The position numbers were made by a program, and so were the translations under genes. A DNA stretch of 64,000 bases, taken from NCBI GenBank assembly GCA_907165135.1, contig OU015567.1, positions 14,947,001 to 15,011,000 of the forward strand, given 5' to 3'. The notes beneath the pieces are model-generated. The model was not told the DNA's origin. It searched no databases and saw only the letters and a list, made by a program, of their open reading frames with translations. The DNA is from Oikopleura dioica (Eukaryota; Chordata; Appendicularia; Copelata; Oikopleuridae). Shown here in pieces: positions 34,846-46,900 of the stretch. Position 1 is the stretch's first letter. Every line of letters starts with the position of its first letter.

Positions 34846-35499
34846 ATGACTCTGATCTATACATTGTGTTCTTGTTGTAGGCAATCAGTGATTGCCGATG
34901 ACTCTCTACGAGGCCTCCAACCTATTACTCTATCCTTTTTTTTCCTAAAACCGTTTTATCATTCGACACAAAATCAACGCAACAACTTCAGATTGGTCTT
35001 CCTTGATTTCTCGGATTCAAAGCAGATCGAATCAACAGATTTTCTTCTGATAATTGACTCAAGAAAACACGAATCGACTCATGATTTTATTCCCAAATTT
35101 CAATTATCACAATCAGGCACATCCACTTGATGACCACTCAGATTTACGAAGATCTTTTTTATCTTGCACGAATGTCTCGTTTCTTGCTGCTATTTTGACG
35201 ATAAACAGGAGCTCTAACGAAAGCAGTACGAAATAAAAACTGCTGGCTCAATGCGCACTTGCAACGTTTTGATAATAAGCACAGGGCGAGGAAGAAAGTA
35301 GCGCACTCGACTTGTCGCAGGTAGAGTTTTAGAATGAGACGGCGAACATTTAGCCTCCGGGCTTACTAATCTCACTAGCTTGCTTTCTCGTTTCTTCGTT
35401 TGTACTTTATTGGATTACGGTATTCTGATGGATCTACGGTACAATAGCAGAAGATACACTGACAGGCGAATACAGCAACGTACTAAGTACAAGAAGCTA
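34846..35499. other. 5' flank of the kinase-like gene, no gene seen
   Basis: Only short unsupported ORFs. The stretch separates the kinase-like gene from the large foldback. Confidence 0.4.
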
Positions 35500-36092
35500 G
35501 ATGAAGTAAAATCACATTCTCGGGGCAAAATCCTAACCCCCAGGTTTCTCATGCTTATTAGAAAGCTCGTGATCTGAGGAGTCGAATGGTTTGTTTTTTG
35601 GGGTCTGAGTCATCGAAAATGACGTCATTCTGGGTGACTGAAGAGGCATATGGGGTAAACCGACCGGGACCTGGAACTTTTAAGTGTGTACACAAAAGTA
35701 TACTGATTTTGGGCTTATTAAAAAGAGCATCTCGAGATCTATTTGCGGATCTATAAATCTCGGCAAACCAACCGGTTTTCATTTTTTCACCACGTGGTTA
35801 GGTGGCTCTAGAATTTTTTTCCCTGGGAATTTTCCAACCCGCAAGTGCTCCGCAAATAGATCTCGAGCTGCTCTTTTAAATGAGCCTAAAATCAGTATAC
35901 TTTTATTTACAAAATTTAAAGTTACAGGTCCCGGTCGGTTTCAACCAATAACAGGGAACCTATGACGTCATTTGTGATGACTAAGACCCCTTACTTATAC
36001 CATTCGACTCGCCAGATCACCGGCTTTCAGAAAAGCATAAGAAACATAGGGGTCAGGATTTTGTCCCGAGAATGTCATTTTCATTCATCGCT
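35500..36092. repeat. Large foldback element with about 235-bp arms
   Basis: The left arm starts around CATTCTCGGGGCAAAATCCT (35517). The right arm is its imperfect reverse complement, ending AGGATTTTGTCCCGAGAATG (36072). Shared blocks inside the arms include GAGTCGAATGG, AATGACGTCAT, ACCGACCGGGACCTG, AAAAGTATACTGATTTT and CTCGAGATCTATTTGCGGA. A loop of about 80 nt separates the arms. It carries no coding sequence. Confidence 0.9.
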
Positions 36093-39007
36093 ACTCGTGT
36101 AGAAAACACGACCTTCCTTTTATCTTACTTAGAAACAAAACACTCTCCGTCGCCAACGAAAATTAACTGTCAATTAGTAGATCTTCCATTTTGTCGCGAC
36201 TGTTCTCCAGAAAATGCCAGAGCCAAAAGTGCCTCAATTTCTATTCAAATTATTTCAATTAGAACAAAACACGGGTCTAAATATTTGAATGGGCGTCTTA
36301 TTCATTCTGTCTCCGGGGCTCTTCCTTTCAAAAAATTCTGAAAATTGGCAAAGAAAACGAAAAGACAAAGGAATGAACTTCGACGGAAGACTATGGCGCG
36401 TTTCGTGTGACCCCTATTCACGCTTATTATCCTCCAGGAACAGATGAGCGCAGGCTGTTGCACAAAAGCTTACTGTAATCCGCTGAAGGGCGCCTTTCTT
36501 TCCTTCGCTTTTCAGTTTAATCAGATTTCAGATGTACCTCTGGTCTTTTGTAGATTACCTAGTAATAATCTTAATTCGCCGGGCTGGCTTTTTAGACAGT
36601 TTAATCAAAAAAATGTTCCTCCCAAGAAAAAAGCCTAGTTGTTTCTGTATTATCTTCGTTAAAGCTTGTCTGGAGCAGGCGTCGTAGAAATCGAATGATG
36701 GGAGATAAGACTCCAGTCAAGTAAAATAATTGGTAGGAGTTCTTGATACTCGATCCGGGAGCTAGCGTATCGCTGGCGTACAAGGAACGGGTCGAAAGTG
36801 TGGTGGTTTACTTGAATATTGAGCCGGGCTTGGTGTCTCCTCCGCAGGCCTTTCACCAATTCTCGCAAAGTAAGTTGATGACGACGCAGCAGGCGGCGAA
36901 TGAGGTTCTCCGACGCCCTGCGCCAACTACCGCAGCCACTCGAAGGGATGAAAAATCACGCTTTCACGCGCCGCAGCGCAATTTTCTCGACGGGGTGAAC
37001 TCTTCCAGGAAGCGAGAGCAATAAACTTTTGTTCGCGACGTTGAAAAATTCATCAAGCGGCGCTCATAAAAACGACTTGGGCGATTCAACCGGACTTGAT
37101 TACTCTAGAATAGAGGCTGTATTCCTACTGTAGGAATGTTCTAATTTGACTGCTCTGATTTTCTTGTGAACGACCATTTTTGAACGATAGCCTGCTTCCT
37201 CCTCCTGATAGTCTGTCCTATATTGCTGACTATCTTTTCTCTGGTGGATCTCACGGTTCTCAAGTTCAATTACAAGCATGAAGGTCTAATAGCAAACCTT
37301 CTCATACACCCTCGTTGAATTTAAAATATCACGTGATATCACAACCTTCCAAGAAGTCGGGAGATTCTTCGAGGTAGAAAATGACAACCGAATCGTTCTC
37401 CGCGAACTCATAGAAGATGAACTAAGCAAATGAAGAATATGGACCATTATATGATGCTTTGAACTCTACTATTTACCCAATCTTTTACAAACTTCCACGC
37501 GAAAGAAACGAAATGAAGCGAACGTATTTGCCAAGAAATGAGACCATACAGAGAATTTTTCGTTGCCAATAGCGTTCGTCTGCCGCAAACAGAAACTGGC
37601 TCAAATATTGACATGCGAATTTCTTGATGCCGTAGATATTCTCGGTCGCCGTCGACATTTTCGTCTAACAACGTCAATCGGCAATGAATAAAGATTTAAT
37701 GCTATTAGCATTTGTCGACCCATTAGAATTAAAAAGTCTGTTTTTTGAAAAACATGTGTCTATTTTCTTTCGATAACTAAGAGGGCCATTTGAAATAAAA
37801 TTAACTCCTCGATCTCGAAACACTAGTAGTTCCAGATCCTGCCCTGTACGACGAGAGCAATCAATCATTCAGATGAAAAATGGGGCTCAAGCCTTTCCCT
37901 TGGGAGAAAATTCCGAGTACGTAGGAGTCTCCCTGAGGAGAGTCTGAATTTGCCAGCGGCAATGTCAACTTCGGCCAGGCGGCAGCCAGGGCCACGTCAT
38001 CTTTCGAAGGCCAAATCTTTCCATTCAACGACTGTAGGAGTCTTTCTATTTGATTTGCATACACTGTAAGACAACTTGGCCTCGGCAAAAAGGGCAACAG
38101 ACTTTCTTTCTTTGCACAGCGAAATAACTTGAATCGGAGTTGGAAACTTGGAATAAAAGATGTTTCCGACCCCGAGAGTGTTTAGTGTTTATTTAAAGTT
38201 TTCAAACCAACTCGCAAACAATACGTGGTTGTCTTGTAAACAGTTGAGGATGGTCGTCTGCGCGCTGGGAGGGAGGCATCGTTGCTCAACGCTTCAAATT
38301 TTGGTGAAAGAATAGTCCCTGCTTCAACTAGTGAGGACTAAAGTAAGAGGCTTGGTATAGGTTAGGACTAGCTTTATAAAAATAGTAGAGACAGATGATT
38401 TGTTTTTGACGTAACCTTGGTACAAGTTGTTCTTTCTTTAGAAAAAGTTCTAAAATTATAGATTATGTATGAGGACAATTTTAAATTATTGTATGATTAT
38501 TTGATGAGTTCTTTGTCCTAGGACGAAGTGGAGCAGAAACAAGTGTGGCCTTTTTATTGTATAAAATATTTATATTCTACTATATACTTTGTAGTCTTGA
38601 GAAGCGAAAATAGCAGCTAGGTACGTAGGTATGTATAAATAGACGATCTTCTTTTTTGTTTTATCGATAATAAATTTCAAATTTCAAAATAATCGAAAAA
38701 ATTCTCGTTTGCTGAAATAAAGGAAGATCTGCTTCATCTGTCGATTTCCCATATTTCTTGCAAAATGCACCTGTTCTCATCCCACAAGGGAAATTTCACC
38801 AAAGTTTTTCTCCAGAACATTAACGAATAAGATGGAAAGTAAAAATGAAAATTCTAGATGCGAGGAAGTTAAAGTAGGGCAACAAACCGTTCTTCTCGAG
38901 GGAAGAAGAGTCGCGAAAAAGGGAGAAGCAAAACGGAAATTGATGAACTACCAAAATCTACAAATGAATTTTCTTCACTCAAGGTAATCCAGTTTTTCCG
39001 TCTTGGT
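36093..39007. other. Gene-poor stretch with unassigned ORFs
   Basis: No family-supported gene. The 36743-37024 region is open on both strands and GC-richer than its surroundings. Minus ORFs at 37447-38097 abut each other in different frames and might be an eroded gene or hidden exons with non-GT introns. I could not join them convincingly. Confidence 0.35.
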
Positions 39008-39172
39008 TTGGCAACCTGTGTGAGAAACCTGGGTCAGAGTCCGTAAAAAGCTGTAATAAAGTGCCTGTTTTGAAACTAGGCCAAGCTGCTTTGCGGCTTC
39101 ATTTTCAAAAAAGCCGCTAAGCGGCTTTTCATTTTAGCTTTTTCAAGACCCTGACTCAGGTTTTCCATACAG
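39008..39172. repeat. Family A inverted repeat
   Basis: GGCAACCTGTGTGAGAAACC at the left, CTGACTCAGGTTTTCCATAC then AGGTTG at the right, with GCTTTGCGGC and GCCGCTAAGCGGC stems. Confidence 0.7.
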
Positions 39173-39608
39173 GTTGAAGACCACAGCATCGGCTTGTAAA
39201 ATTGCTCTTATCAATGATAATTCAAAATCATCATTATTAATAGACATCAGTCTATTCTTTCGAGACGATGTCTTTTTGTTCAATTTTGAAGATTCAGAGA
39301 AAAATAAAATTCATAACCAAAGAGGCGAGAATAATTTTATACAATGATCTTTAAACTGATCAGAATTGACAGGGCTGGCGTCTTCGGCGAAAACCTCGCG
39401 TAAGCAAATCGCACCAATTTGTCGCGGCTACCGAGTTTGTTTCCAAATTCCCACTTACAAGATTTTCTTATTTCGTAAATACGCTCACGCTGTTTGGGCC
39501 AAAAGCAAGGTACACCAGCAGCGAGTAACTCTATTTTCGCCTGAGCTCCTCTAATAGGGATCAAAAGATGGGCTCAGAAGACATGATAAAGTTCTAAAAG
39601 AGTTTGAA

Positions 39609-39782
39609 TGAAAAGCCGCATAGCGGCTTTTTCGAAAACAAAGCCGCAAAGCGGCTTCGCCAAAATTATTATATCAATTTATTTTATATTCTGGCGAATC
39701 CAATTTGCGGCTTCGTTTTCAAAAAAGCCGCTACGCGGCTTTTCATTCAAGCTGACTCAGGTATTCTACATAGGTTGCCAAG
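39609..39782. repeat. Family A inverted repeat, left end lost
   Basis: AAAAGCCGCATAGCGGC at the left, GCTGACTCAGGTATTCTACA then TAGGTTGCCAAG at the right. The left CCTGAGTCAGG motif is absent. Confidence 0.65.
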
Positions 39783-40310
39783 TCCTGATCAGGAGCAGCG
39801 AAAAACGGCTGCTCCCCGCTATTTTGCTTCTGCTTTTTTGACCTGGGTTGATTTTTCGCACAAAAGAGCAGCAAAAGCGTGGCAAATTTGATCGAAACGA
39901 ACTGACCTCCTGCCAAATTTTGAAATCGGGAAAACTTTTTCCTGGCAATCTGGCCATCTTTCCAATAAAATCTCGCATCTGCCAGTGCCGAATTCGAAGT
40001 TTCCAAGCACTAAGTTTTTCAGTTTAAAATTTCAAGCAGAGAACAGGTTCGTTTAGGATTTTCTTCATTTTTCTTGATGAAAAAAAACTAAAAAAGGTCG
40101 AATTTTGAGTGAACAAAAAGCGTGAATAATTCGCTCTGAAACGAGGCTTCCTGAACATCCTCATTTTCGACGAAAAACCGTGTTATCATGGACCTCAATT
40201 TTGTCGCCGCGGGCCCTAGCGCGGTCAACCCTCTCTTCCAGCCAGACACTTTATCTTTTACCGTGCGGTTCTTTTCTACAGCCACTTATTCATTTCCTAA
40301 AATCCAAAAA

Positions 40311-40465
40311 GGTAAAGAAAAGATGAGGCTTTATCAAATTGAGAAGCCGCTTGCGGCTTCGAGAGACTAATTGTAAAGCCGCGCTTTGCGCGGCTTCTTT
40401 CTTTTTTAGGCTCGAAGCCGCAAGCGGCTTCTCGATTTGATTTAACATCATCTTTTCGAAACCTT
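40311..40465. repeat. Family B inverted repeat, copy 3
   Basis: AAATTGAGAAGCCGCTTGCG and complement enclose a GCCGCGCTTTGCGCGGC stem. The outer arms (AAAAAGGTAAAGAAAAGATG against CATCTTTTCGAAACCTTTTT) extend the symmetry past the core. Confidence 0.75.
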
Positions 40466-40997
40466 TTTGGATTGAGCAGAATGCCGGCGCCTTTGATTGA
40501 AAAGGTCATCTTCTAAAATGACCTCTTCGACTCAGGGTCACGGCTGATAGTGGTCGCCGTGGGACAGGGCGACGAAATTTTTTGGCGACCCGTTCTCGTG
40601 TTAAAATCGCTCTCTGGCGCCACCGCGTGTCCCTCTGCTTGAGTCTTGTTCGGCTTCGTGTGTTTGTGTTGTGTGTTGGAGGTCGCTACTCTCCTTCTAT
40701 TCAATCTGCGTGGGTGGTCGGCCGACCTCACTCGCTCGCCGCGCTTTTTTTTTCTTTTTTTTTTGCGCCGCGCGGAGCTCTCTCACTAGAGCTACCTCTT
40801 TCTCATTTTCGCCAGGCAGCCTGGCCCTGAAACGAACCCTAGAAACTCGAAAGAACACGCCATTTTTTCAAAGATACAGAGAAACAGAAGCGACAGTTGT
40901 TCATTTTAGCGCAGTGCGAGATCAGCTGGAACTTAACAGTCTTACAAATTCAAACAGTAACGAAAGACGAAAGAGATCAATTCCGAATCAGAAGAGA

Positions 40998-43900
40998 ATG
41001 GACCAACGAGGGGCCATGTCCGTCCCAGGCCAGCCCGCACCGAATATAAAGAGGTATGAAGGAGGAAAGGCTATTTATTCAGCTACTGTCTACTTTTTGT
41101 TTGGGGCATTTACGGAGAATTTTGTTGTTTTTCCGAGTTTTTTAAATTGTCTATATTTTCTGGTCTAAAACGCGTTTTGGGTTAATAATAAATTTATTGG
41201 GAAGCGGAAATGCAATTTTTGGAAGTCTAAAATTAATTAATTAGGGGCAGGGGTCAAATTTCACGTCGAAAACAGCCATGAAATTTGCATGAATGTAGAA
41301 TTGCTCCACCTTGGGCTTGGGTGCCTGCGGTCACGTGGTCACTCGAGTCGCGGGTGGTGCTTTAAGTGGCCCGGGTCAAGTAAGATCTGCAAAGTTAGAG
41401 GGAAGTGTAACTGATCTGCGGATGAGCGGGCTGGTAGGCCACTTTCATTTCATTACTGCGGATTGATCTGTATATAATGTACAGTTTATTCACAGAAGCA
41501 GATGATGCTATCATTTGTTACGTGACAAAATACGTTTATATATGGTTTTTATTTCAAAATCAATATGGCTCAGTGCGCGCTTTTAAGGGAGTCAGCTCTA
41601 TATATTGCCCCATTTATGCTATTTATATACGAATTGGAAAAGATTCAACACTAAAAATAGGTCTTACAGATTTTCCATGCCCAGGCGAGACAGATAAGAG
41701 TGTTCTACAAGAGATGTAGAACACACACGCCTCGGGCGAGGACAATTTTTAACCCGATCGGGAGTTATATTCTTCGCTCTTAATTCTTTCCTCACTTCCG
41801 CATAAGTAAATTAACTCGCCTACGCGTTTAACCTGGCACTCGCCCCGGGGCAGGTTAATTATTCCCAGAAGAACGCAGAACGCTCGCGCCTGTTTTCGAA
41901 GTGCGTGCCTGAGTGCACCAGACTGAACTCATGTGAATAAATATTTGAATAACCTTTCGGCGCCTTTGAGACCCTTATTCACGGGGCACTCCAATTCCAA
42001 GGTAATTTGGAAAAGGGAGATGAGCGTCTATTCTTTCGGAGAATGACCTTGCCTCGCCAATGATTAATTGCCAACTCAAATCGAGTTGGCCTATTTGAAC
42101 CGTTCAAAACTCGAAAACAACGACAGATGGAACGTTGCCAATTACGTAATTATTATCTTCGTTATGGAACGCTTCCCACAAGGCGTTTCTATTCATGTAA
42201 ACGTAACTTCCTCTCCCTCTCGTTTTTAGAACCAATTTAAGAACCTATGAAGCTCAACAGCGGCAATATTACCTTCGCAAATCGTAAGATCAGGAATTAT
42301 TAACAAGAAAAAGACTCCCTAACTAAATCGTTCCCTACGCTCGGTGACCTGTGTAGAAACCTGAGTCAGGCTCCTGACTATGCTCTTATGAAAAGCCGCA
42401 GAGCCGATTCATTTTGAATAGCCGCTACGCGGCTTTTCATAAGAGTATAATGAGGACCCTGACTCAGGTTTCTACACAGGTTGCTCCACACTGTCCCTGA
42501 CTGTTTGAACGGTAAATTGGCGTTTTTGATAAATTGGCGCGAAATAGATTATGCAATTCTTTCCTCGGATAAACTCTTGGAGGGAGAAGATAGGGGCTTC
42601 TTAGCTAAGATGGTAGGGGTTGCTAGGAGCAAGGACCGTTAATCCGCGAGGGTGCGAGTTAATACTCGGGGCTAGACGTGAACAGTGCAAGAAGCGCTAA
42701 GCCGAGATGGCGAATCTGACAATGATCGAAACAGAAAGTGCATTACAGAATATAACGCGACGCCGCGCTAATCCGAGTTAATTTAGGGTGACATGCTACC
42801 TCTGTGAGACGCAGAAGCTACCTTGGGCTGTTATTGACACCATCCCCGGCTTACCTGATGGAAACCACGTCTGCAGAAGCTGTGTTAACTTTGAAGGCAT
42901 CGACAGGTAAAATAAATATTTTAAAAATAATCATGAAATCTTGGAAGACTCTTTTTGATTGAGTAAAACTAGCGATAACAACTTTAACGAGACAAACAGA
43001 AAGATAAGGCAGATTAATAAAATGGTACGATAAATCAACCGTGAATCTGGGCTCAGGAACCTTTCTCCAAAGCCTGAGTCAGGGCCTAAAAGAGCTTGAA
43101 TGAAAATAGCTCTAGCGAAGCCGCATAGCATTGGTTCAAGCTCTTTCAAGTCCTGACTCAGGCTTTGGACACTGGTTTCCAAGCCCGATTATGAATCGAT
43201 TATCGTGAAGCTGGCTTTTGATTTTTCCATGAAGAACCAAGAAATGGCATTTAAGTCGTTGCTGAATCTTTAAACGACGGCTCCAATTGATTACGTAACG
43301 CATTTTTACGAGCGGATATTGATAATAAACGCAACGGTGCAAATAGCCTCTTCCTGGAGGTCATAAGTTATTAAGGCCATAGAAACGGGGGCTTGCCAAG
43401 TAAGGTGATAACAGGCCGCTGCTGGTGAAAGTTATAGTGCCAAGGGTCGCCTTTGTTCGCGGAAATTTCCACTTTAGACCTGGTGAACTCTTTGTCTCCT
43501 GGGAAATCAAATTTGCCTTCGCGGGCAATTATTAACCTTTGCATTGGCGTCACCAATTAATGCGAGGCAAATAGCGCATTTCCTGAATTTTGTTCCTATT
43601 TGTTTTGAATGGTCGTTTCTAGTAACTTGTAAAGGGTGTTTTGGGTTATTCAGTTGTCACTGGAAACAGGTTCTTGGTTTGTAAACGCTCCCTTTGTTTT
43701 TTTGTAAACGGTTTTCAGGCTTTAAAAATATGGTTTTCGGAAAACTCTTTTGAAAACGAAACATAGTTTCTTGAGCTGGCCTACTTCGGGTGCACCGTGC
43801 ACCCTTGGGCGACCCTTTGTACCCGGTAGTCTGCCATCGTTAAATTTCCCCGCTCGTAAAGATGTCTTTCTTATGAGTTCTGCGATTTTGAGCCAGGTCA

Positions 43901-46900
43901 AATTTAACACTCCTAAGCGGTGGGCCCATAAAATTCACGGATAAACTCAAAATCGTAAAAGTTGTTTTCGTGAAATCAGCAAAGACCGCCAGGCATTTTT
44001 GAAAAGCTTCTTTTACGAGCGACCATTCTCAGTTGCACTTGTCTATTTTTCGATTTTAATTGAAAGCAATCAAAAGGCTTTAGCGCTTGACCTGGTTTCT
44101 ATAGACGATAAATTGATATAGAAACAGACGGTTTAATTTGGGAACAGACAGAATTGACATTGATTCATTTGCAGGTCTTTGAGTCAGAAGACGTCTTCTT
44201 TGTTAGTTTCAAAAGCTAAGTCTGACGTGCCTTTTTTCTATTTAGCAAATGACCTAAAGCGCGTGTCGTTTAATTATGCATACGCCGGATAATTGGAAGT
44301 GTAGTTCATCGAACTCGTCTTTGACGAATGTTGCACATGCTTTTTTGCCGAGAAGCCGCGTCCCAGGAGACCTTGGAGCGGGCTCATCCTGTTTGCAATA
44401 GCACTTGGACGGGTAGCCTCGGGGGAGCGGCTGATTGCAAGATTATCCCATCGGGCGAGTTACCTTAGAAGCAAAATGCAATAGTCTGATGCCATTTATT
44501 ATTCAGCGCGGATCAATATTTGACGCGATCTTTTTAAAAATAAATGAGAGTTACTCGCTTCTTCGGCCTTTTTCTTTTCTATTATTCTACTCTATTATCT
44601 ACTCTATCGATTCTGAACATGCCACGCGTCTCGGCTCTTCGTCGCACTTGCCATGTTATAAAACATATTTTCTATACATTTGATACCCTACCTGTATTCA
44701 ATAGTCAATAATAAAAAGCCGATAGTAGATATCAGATCGGCAATATTGAATAGTAAATGATATCTACTGGTACTTCTGACGATAGTCTTTCTTGATCTGT
44801 TGAACTGAGATGACTAGATTTCAATCAATCGGTTACACAACGATATCTGTAATCAGGAAGATTTTATATTGATAAAATTGTCCATCCGTGAAATTATATG
44901 ATGCACCTGAAGTGCAATAAACTAGCAAGGATACGATCCTCTTCTTTCATGTCCTATTTAAATATCACTTCGATAGATATATCTATATAGCATGTATATT
45001 GACGCGTTAATTGTAGGATCGCGGATGTTATCGCCGAAACAGTGCGCCAAAAGGCCGAATATGCAAGGAGCCAGCTCCCAAATGGAAGCCGTGACCTTTA
45101 TGGAGCACCGCCCAAGACTGGGGCCTTATCCGGCCGTGATCTTTTGATGAAACAGGTAACTTTCTAACCTTTACATAATAGTCGCTTGAACAGCTCGCTT
45201 TCACGTCGTTCTCGTTTCGTGTTCCATGATTCTATAATGTATGCATCTTTAATTTTAGAACTTGGAAGCTCTAGGCTACTCTAGGCTTTTGGTAAGCTCT
45301 TTACTTTCTCACATGCTCTTCTTTACAAAAAAACTATTACCAGAATCCATTTAAAACAGAATCTAACTGCGGCTCATTTCCTCAATCGAACAAATTAACC
45401 AACACGGGGCTCATTCGTTCTTTTTTCAAATTCCGAAACTCCCAAATTCTATTTCTTATTTGGTGGATTTGGTGGAACCTCTGTAGAAACACTGAGTCCG
45501 GTTGCGCCCTGACTCAGGATTCTCCACAGGTTGCGGAACCAAAAAATAGTGGTCGATAGTCGTAATGAGCCAAAGTCACTTTATGAAACACAAGAACAGT
45601 CGACTTATTCAAAGTTAAGATGAACGAGAGCCGGAACATCGATCCAAATCGGGTGCGGGAAGTGCCACGACACGCGCGACCCGAACCACCTCGACCGCTA
45701 GTCCGACCTCCAGGAACACAGAGCGTGGTCGCGCCCTTCACCAACAATGGAAGCAGGTAAACTCTCATCCCTTCTGATTCCTTATTGGCAGCCGTAGTCT
45801 GCTGGTGAACTCACTCTTAACCACTAAAGTAAGCAGATAGAGCTGTTGAAAAATATGCGCTCTACGAGGATTAGTCTGATAAAAATATATGCGCAGCTTA
45901 TCTCGAGGGCTTGCACTTTTCGGGTATTGAGATTAAATCTTAAATATGCTCATGATATTTTTCTTCTTAGTTAAGGTCTTTTAGTGGACATACAGACTAC
46001 CAAACACGATACGTACGCATTTTATAGACTAGACTCGGCAACCTGTTTTCAAACCTGAGTTAGGGTCCTGAACTCAGGTTTCTTCTCAGGTTGCCTAGCA
46101 TAGACATACCTGCAGAATCAATGTCTTGAGAATGTGGTCATTTTTGATCATAAATTCTTTAAAAAGTGGATTTCCAGCATTTTAATTCTCTCTTTTAGGT
46201 TCATCCCAAAGCTCCCCACGCACAGCATGACTGCCCTTCCACCGCAGCTGAACCCTGGCGCAGCCGCACATGCGATGATGCCATCAGAATTCACCCGTAG
46301 AAATCCAGGCGGAACCATCCGAACATCTACCGGAAACTTTCTCCCAACGATGAACCCATCTCCTGTGACACCGGTAATTGAACAATAAATTCTTCAAAAA
46401 ATAATCAAAATCGTTATTACAAATTTTCGATTCTGGAAAATTTGTAATTCTTATTGGATTCTAATTCTGAGTCTAGTATGGTCATGAGGTGCCCAAGTCG
46501 ATTTCGCAGCATCCCCACAGCCAAGCAATCACACAGCCTATTAATTCCGCAGCAGGAGGAATCCCAAGGCCAATCGCCAAGACTATTGAGGGACAGATTG
46601 CATCAATCCAGCACCAGTCGCCTTCGCCGCTTTCCGCCCAGACTTTAGTCAAGGAGTTAAACATTGCATCGTGTCTATAACCAATAGAAAAAGGGACGGT
46701 AACCTGTGAGCAAACCTGTGCCAGAGCTCTGAATTTCAGAGAGCCTAACTCAGGTTTCTACACAGGCTTCCGAGCCCAGAAGCAAGGAATTTCATGTAGA
46801 ATTTCGTTCCCATTTCCGTTCACGAATTGAAGTAAACTCCTCGAAAGATCTTCTGAACAAATGCGTTCCCTTCCGCGTTCGCTTCCGAAAAGACTCCACC

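Noticed and set aside
36743-37024. GC-richer ORF open on both strands
   Set aside because: Neither strand shows family similarity or convincing splice sites; strand cannot be decided.
37447-38097. Three abutting minus ORFs in different frames
   Set aside because: Could be an eroded gene or exons with unusual introns, but no reading across the junctions is supported.
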